The position numbers and the translations under genes are program-made. Shown here one piece after another: positions 60,039 through 64,000 of a stretch of DNA of 64,000 bases; position 1 is the stretch's first letter, and each line of letters begins with the position of its first letter. The notes under the pieces are model-generated. The model saw nothing but the letters and a program-made list of their open reading frames with translations. It searched no databases and was not told the DNA's origin. This DNA comes from Antrodiella citrinella (Eukaryota > Basidiomycota > Agaricomycetes > Polyporales > Steccherinaceae), in contig SGPM01000043.1 of NCBI GenBank assembly GCA_004802725.1, positions 1 through 64,000 on the forward strand, in the 5' to 3' direction.

Positions 60039-63000
60039 AATATAGAGCTGATTTGAGCAAGAGACATGGCAAGCACTCAAAAGATATTTTATGGCTGCAA
60101 CGGGAGGGGCTGGGACGGTGGCGGACAAAAGTGGCCAAGGCGCTCGATCGCAGTCTCACCCGTGAGGTCCCATCACGTAAGCAGCTGGTCCCATCCTATT
60201 TCTCGTTTCTCCTTTATTTTCACCAGGTTAACCCCCTCTCTTTCATTCTCCGCAGCATCCCGGCTCCTCGGCTGATGGGGAATCCCCAGGGAATCCCCCT
60301 CGTCGCCCCATATATGGCAAAACGCAGTCACGTGAGGGTTCGCACGCCCCCTCGACGAACGCCAGACAGGAGCCTGCGGGTCGTTTGCACCGCTGGAAAT
60401 GCCAAAATCGTTTTTGTTTGCATTTGCCCCGCCAGGTGTCGTTCCGGTGCCTCGTTACTGGATCTTCCGTCCCGTGTTCGAATCCGTCGCTCGACGCCTC
60501 ACTCGTCCTTTCCACTTCCTGGCCTGCACAGATCACGCAGCACAACTCTGATCTTCATGTGGTCGATTTACTGGTGGCGTTTTACTCCATCTGCGTCCTC
60601 TTCCACCATAGCTTTTCGCGTCGGTCTTTGTTCTACTGTCTCACTTCGAAATCTCGCTTGCTTCGATCATAGCTCCTCTAGCTCCCCGCGCCCGCCCAAA
60701 CCAAAACACTCCTAGCCGTTCATTTGAGCTGACTGCGCTTGCTTCCCTGTAAATGACACGTCCTTCCTGATTTGCACCATGATTTTCCTTATCCGGCCCA
60801 ACACCCGCCACACGTAATCATGGGGGTCTAGTGCTACCTCCGTCCTGGTCCCCGGCTCCTCCGACGTCTCCGGTCCGTGGTCTCTCGCCTGTTCCTGGTC
60901 TGGCGCACAGCGAGCGAGAGATCTTCCGGGACAACGCACTTCGTATTTTGCATTTTGCATTTTCGCCAGCAAGCACGCGGTGCTGGGAGAGAACGGGTCA
61001 CCTCGTTACGACAACTGTTCCTCTGTATGCGAATCTTTCTTTGTCCTCACGAGAATGACAAACGATGTCCATCTCGCGAGAGCTCTGGGCGGGCATCTTT
61101 TGCAGGAGCACAATGAATGATCCATGACAAGAATCCGCGGGTCTTTGTGTTCGAATCACACGGGAGCTCAGCGCACTGTGTCCGTAACTCGTGCACCGCA
61201 ACCACGTCCGGTATGGCTAAACCCTATGGTTTAGTATTCCACTCATTCCATCATTCCCTACTGATGTCGTGTCTCGTCGTTTATAGCCAACAGCCCTTTC
61301 ATCGACAACGAACTTCTCGTATCACTCCGCACGTGCATACGACACGGCAACGCGCGTGAGCGCTCCCGTTGCTGACCAGTGCTGCTGCATTCTCCGTACA
61401 GCGCATCGAATACCGCATCCATCTTCTCAATCGATATATCACGTTACCACGCCTCTCACGCCAACAATGGCCCAGCGTTCTGCGGACGGACACTCGACGT
61501 CCGGTAAGATGGAGATCAGTGGCTTGCTTTGCACAATGTGAGTTTATTTCTCTGGTGTCGTGCTTCTGCTCGAAGGTGCCTCCAGATAGATTCCAAGTAC
61601 ACGCGTCCTTGCACGCCTCATGATGTCTGTGATGTCCAGACCTTCCGAGGGCGGCGCGCGAGCAAGCCACGTACACGTCCACCCCCATTGAACGGGTTCT
61701 CCGCTGATACTTCCTTGACGGTTGACCCTCTCCGCCGATTCTCAAGTTAGTTCGTTCTATGGAACGTCCACATATGCAAAGTAACCAAAGGGATCAGCGT
61801 GGTCCCTCGCGACAATGAATACACATTTCACGCCACTGCCTGTACAGCCCAAGGGCTGGCTATTGCCTGTCTGCACCCGAGGTTCCCAATCCATTGCAGC
61901 TTGTTCTCATCGGCATTCTCGCTTCGTCGTCACTCCCTTCCCTTCCCTTTTCCCTTTGTCTGGCTTGGCCCCCCTTTTCCTCACGATCATTTCAACCTAC
62001 TTGATTTGCCGATCGTCATGTCATGTCATGCATCGTATTAGGCTAACAGAGGCCTCTAATTCAACCTGACTTGGATACATCCCGTCATCACTGGCGAGAA
62101 TCAGCCCCATCAGGGCGTTGCGCGCCTCTGTTCCGTGTCGTCCGAGCAGGTCCACGGGAGGATGTGTGCAGTGGCACGGGTATCGGTTTCTCCGGTGCAA
62201 ACAGCACTAGAATTGGACGACGACGCTGCAAGGGTCGCGGCCTTCTACTTCTTACCTTTGCATGCTCACAACCCTACAAACGCGGTGAGTGCTAATCACA
62301 GAATAGTTTTTGTGACTCGACGTTATTACTGCCGGGCGAAGGCGAGAGCCACATGCTGGCGGTCCTGGAAAAGGAACAAACGCAATTCCGGATAGATATG
62401 CAAGGTAAGTGGAGGCTTGTGGCGGCGCTCTTGTCTTTTTTTTTCTCCTTGTAAAGGGGACTAACCTACGTTGTAAAAGATCCGGTTTAATATGCGAATA
62501 GGTGTAGCCTTTGTAGGGATGCGGGTGGGGGTTATAGAATAACCAAATACGAATAGAAACCTCTGTGATAGGCACGACGATGGTCCCTACTTGTTATTTC
62601 AATTGAGACATGGACGAGCGCCCCCAGCGAGAGGCCAGACCCTCGACCGGCGATGATTGGAGCAGCCATACTGGGCCGCCTCACCGTTTAGGAAAATGCT
62701 TTTTATTGATCCGTTCTCGTTGTCCGAGACTCCGATGTGTCTATCATCGTCGTAATAGGCGCCTAATCAATATAACCTTCTCGTGCCTTCTCGTTGGTCC
62801 TGAGGAGACACGTCACCAAAACCCAGAACAGAACATACGGCGAGCACCGATAGCCTTCGTTCTCTTCCATTGGTATTTGAAATCACTGATGCACGCACGG
62901 TAACATTCGTTTGTTGTTATAGGTTCTTAGAAAGCATTTCAAACCCTCGTTTCACTATACTGTTTATTGTGCGCCGAGCCCAAGCGATCATCGTTCCTGC

Positions 63001-64000
63001 GGAGTCAAACAACGAACACAGCGCGCGTCACGGAGGTCGCTTCGTTTAGAGGATGAGTCGGTGGAGCCCTCAGCCTAGTGTTAGGGTTCCAATTGTGGCG
63101 ATCGTCGTTATATGCCGCTAGCTTAGATTTATCCCCAGATAACACCGGCCGATAACCTTCCACATGGCAAACTCCGACGTACCGTACTCCGCCAGCCTAA
63201 ACAAGTCGGGTCTTTAGGGTTACCGTGCTTTACATAGTAGGTGTCCGCTTTGACTAGCCCAACGAGCGGTGCGTACATTCCTTCTCCGTTGCGATATGAG
63301 CCGCTTCGTCAAATCTTAGCCATCGCGCGTAGGCTACTGCTGGCACGGATGCAACGCTATACAGCAACCTACGAAAAAGCCAATTTGCGGCTGTCAAAAG
63401 GCAACAGAAAGTAAGACCGACGTCGCCGTTCCTTCGTCGTGGCGTTCTGGAATGACAAGGAACTTTCTTCTCACTCCTATGAGACACCTGTCAGAACCAG
63501 GGCCCGGACCTCCGAACGAAGAAGGCTTGCATATTTTGAGCTTTTCGATATTATGCGTGTACATCTTACATGTACAAATGTGGCTCGTTCGACCGCGCTG
63601 CGAACGCGGAGCGGGTATGTTGTCCACGGCTTCGAAGGCTGGAAGTTTTACAACACGCATATCCAATATCGTATTTGCGTCTCGACGGCAGCGGCGCGTT
63701 CTCGCTGCCTGGGCGCACGGCCTGCGAATTGGTGTTGACGACGTCGACGTCTGGTTGAAACAACCCGAGATTATCTCACAGGATTGTCTCGCCCGAATCG
63801 TTCGTATTAGTGGTACTTGGTAGGAGTGGCGAGGTATGTTGGAACAGAGCACGACGCTTCCACGCGTTGACGTTCCATTGAGGATTACAGAACAAACAAC
63901 TTCAGGACGCCGCCAAATAGCCTCGTGTTTGGACGGAGAGGGCCACCACATCACTGTTCTCGATCGCTCCTCTTCTGGTCGCCAGGCATATCCCGTCCGG
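60039..64000. other. gene-free or unassigned end of window
   Basis: No supported gene. It includes the cyclin promoter (pyrimidine-rich, 60.17-60.7 kb). Coding-like pieces on + at 61468-61540 (MAQRSADGHSTSGKMEISGL, followed by a GTGAGT donor) and 62250-62404 (LLPGEGESHMLAVLEKEQT, followed by a GTAAGT donor) could be exons of an unrecognised gene, but they could not be joined. Confidence 0.4.

Noticed and set aside
60470..60500. Possible tRNA T-arm (GTTCGAATCC)
   Set aside because: No cloverleaf partner sequence upstream.
63452..63954. Overlapping ORFs on both strands at the right end
   Set aside because: Both strands are open by composition and neither shows a recognisable domain or gene context.

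Overview
The window is nuclear DNA of a filamentous basidiomycete fungus, most likely an agaricomycete mushroom. Four things point this way. Nearly every gene is cut by many 45-80 nt introns with GTRNGT donors, CTNAC/TACTAAC branch sites and YAG acceptors. The first gene is a Tnp2-type transposase of the kind abundant in Agaricomycetes. The fungal chitin synthase export chaperone CHS7 and a SPO22/ZIP4 meiosis gene are present. Coding is spread over both strands with long gene-free gaps. A run of two N at 10136-10137 and one N at 41500 mark it as draft assembly. No tRNA, rRNA or CRISPR was found.

Layout. 1-8 kb: a transposon-like island, all on +, with an intact multi-exon Tnp2 transposase (open to the left edge), then a Ser-rich two-CHC-motif protein and a small coiled-coil protein, followed by tandem repeats and a cluster of TTATAC-containing short repeats. 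8.5-12.5 kb: two conserved-looking but unassigned Ser/Thr-rich proteins (+). 13.2-16.3 kb: cullin-4 (-). 16.6-20.3 kb: a striking array of micro-exons and mini-introns (-). 24-26.1 kb: heterotrimeric G protein alpha subunit (+), whose gene model needs a single-nucleotide exon. 26.1-30.7 kb: no supported gene. 30.7-32 kb: short-chain dehydrogenase (-). 34.4-35.6 kb: a small secreted-peptide candidate and an unassigned 152-aa protein (-). 36-37.1 kb: GPALPP/DUF3752 protein (+). 37.1-37.6 kb: a PWWP-like gene or pseudogene (-). 38.2-40.95 kb: a second exon/intron array of the same style (-). 41.2-41.9 kb: unassigned protein (-). 43.1-44.3 kb: adenosine deaminase-like (+). 44.8-46.1 kb: CHS7 (-). 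49-53.8 kb: SPO22/ZIP4 (-). 57.9-60 kb: PHO85-type cyclin (-). 60-64 kb: no supported gene.

The genes do not form one pathway. This is ordinary fungal housekeeping (ubiquitin ligase scaffold, G-protein signalling, purine metabolism, cell-wall secretion, meiosis, cell cycle) interrupted by a transposon island and two repeat arrays. The most unusual signals are the arrays at 16.6-20.3 and 38.2-40.95 kb, which look like tandemly amplified minimal introns separated by 8-33 nt exons, and the 1-nt exon in the G-alpha gene. Exon coordinates below were read by eye from splice signals and reading frame; no transcript or database evidence was available.
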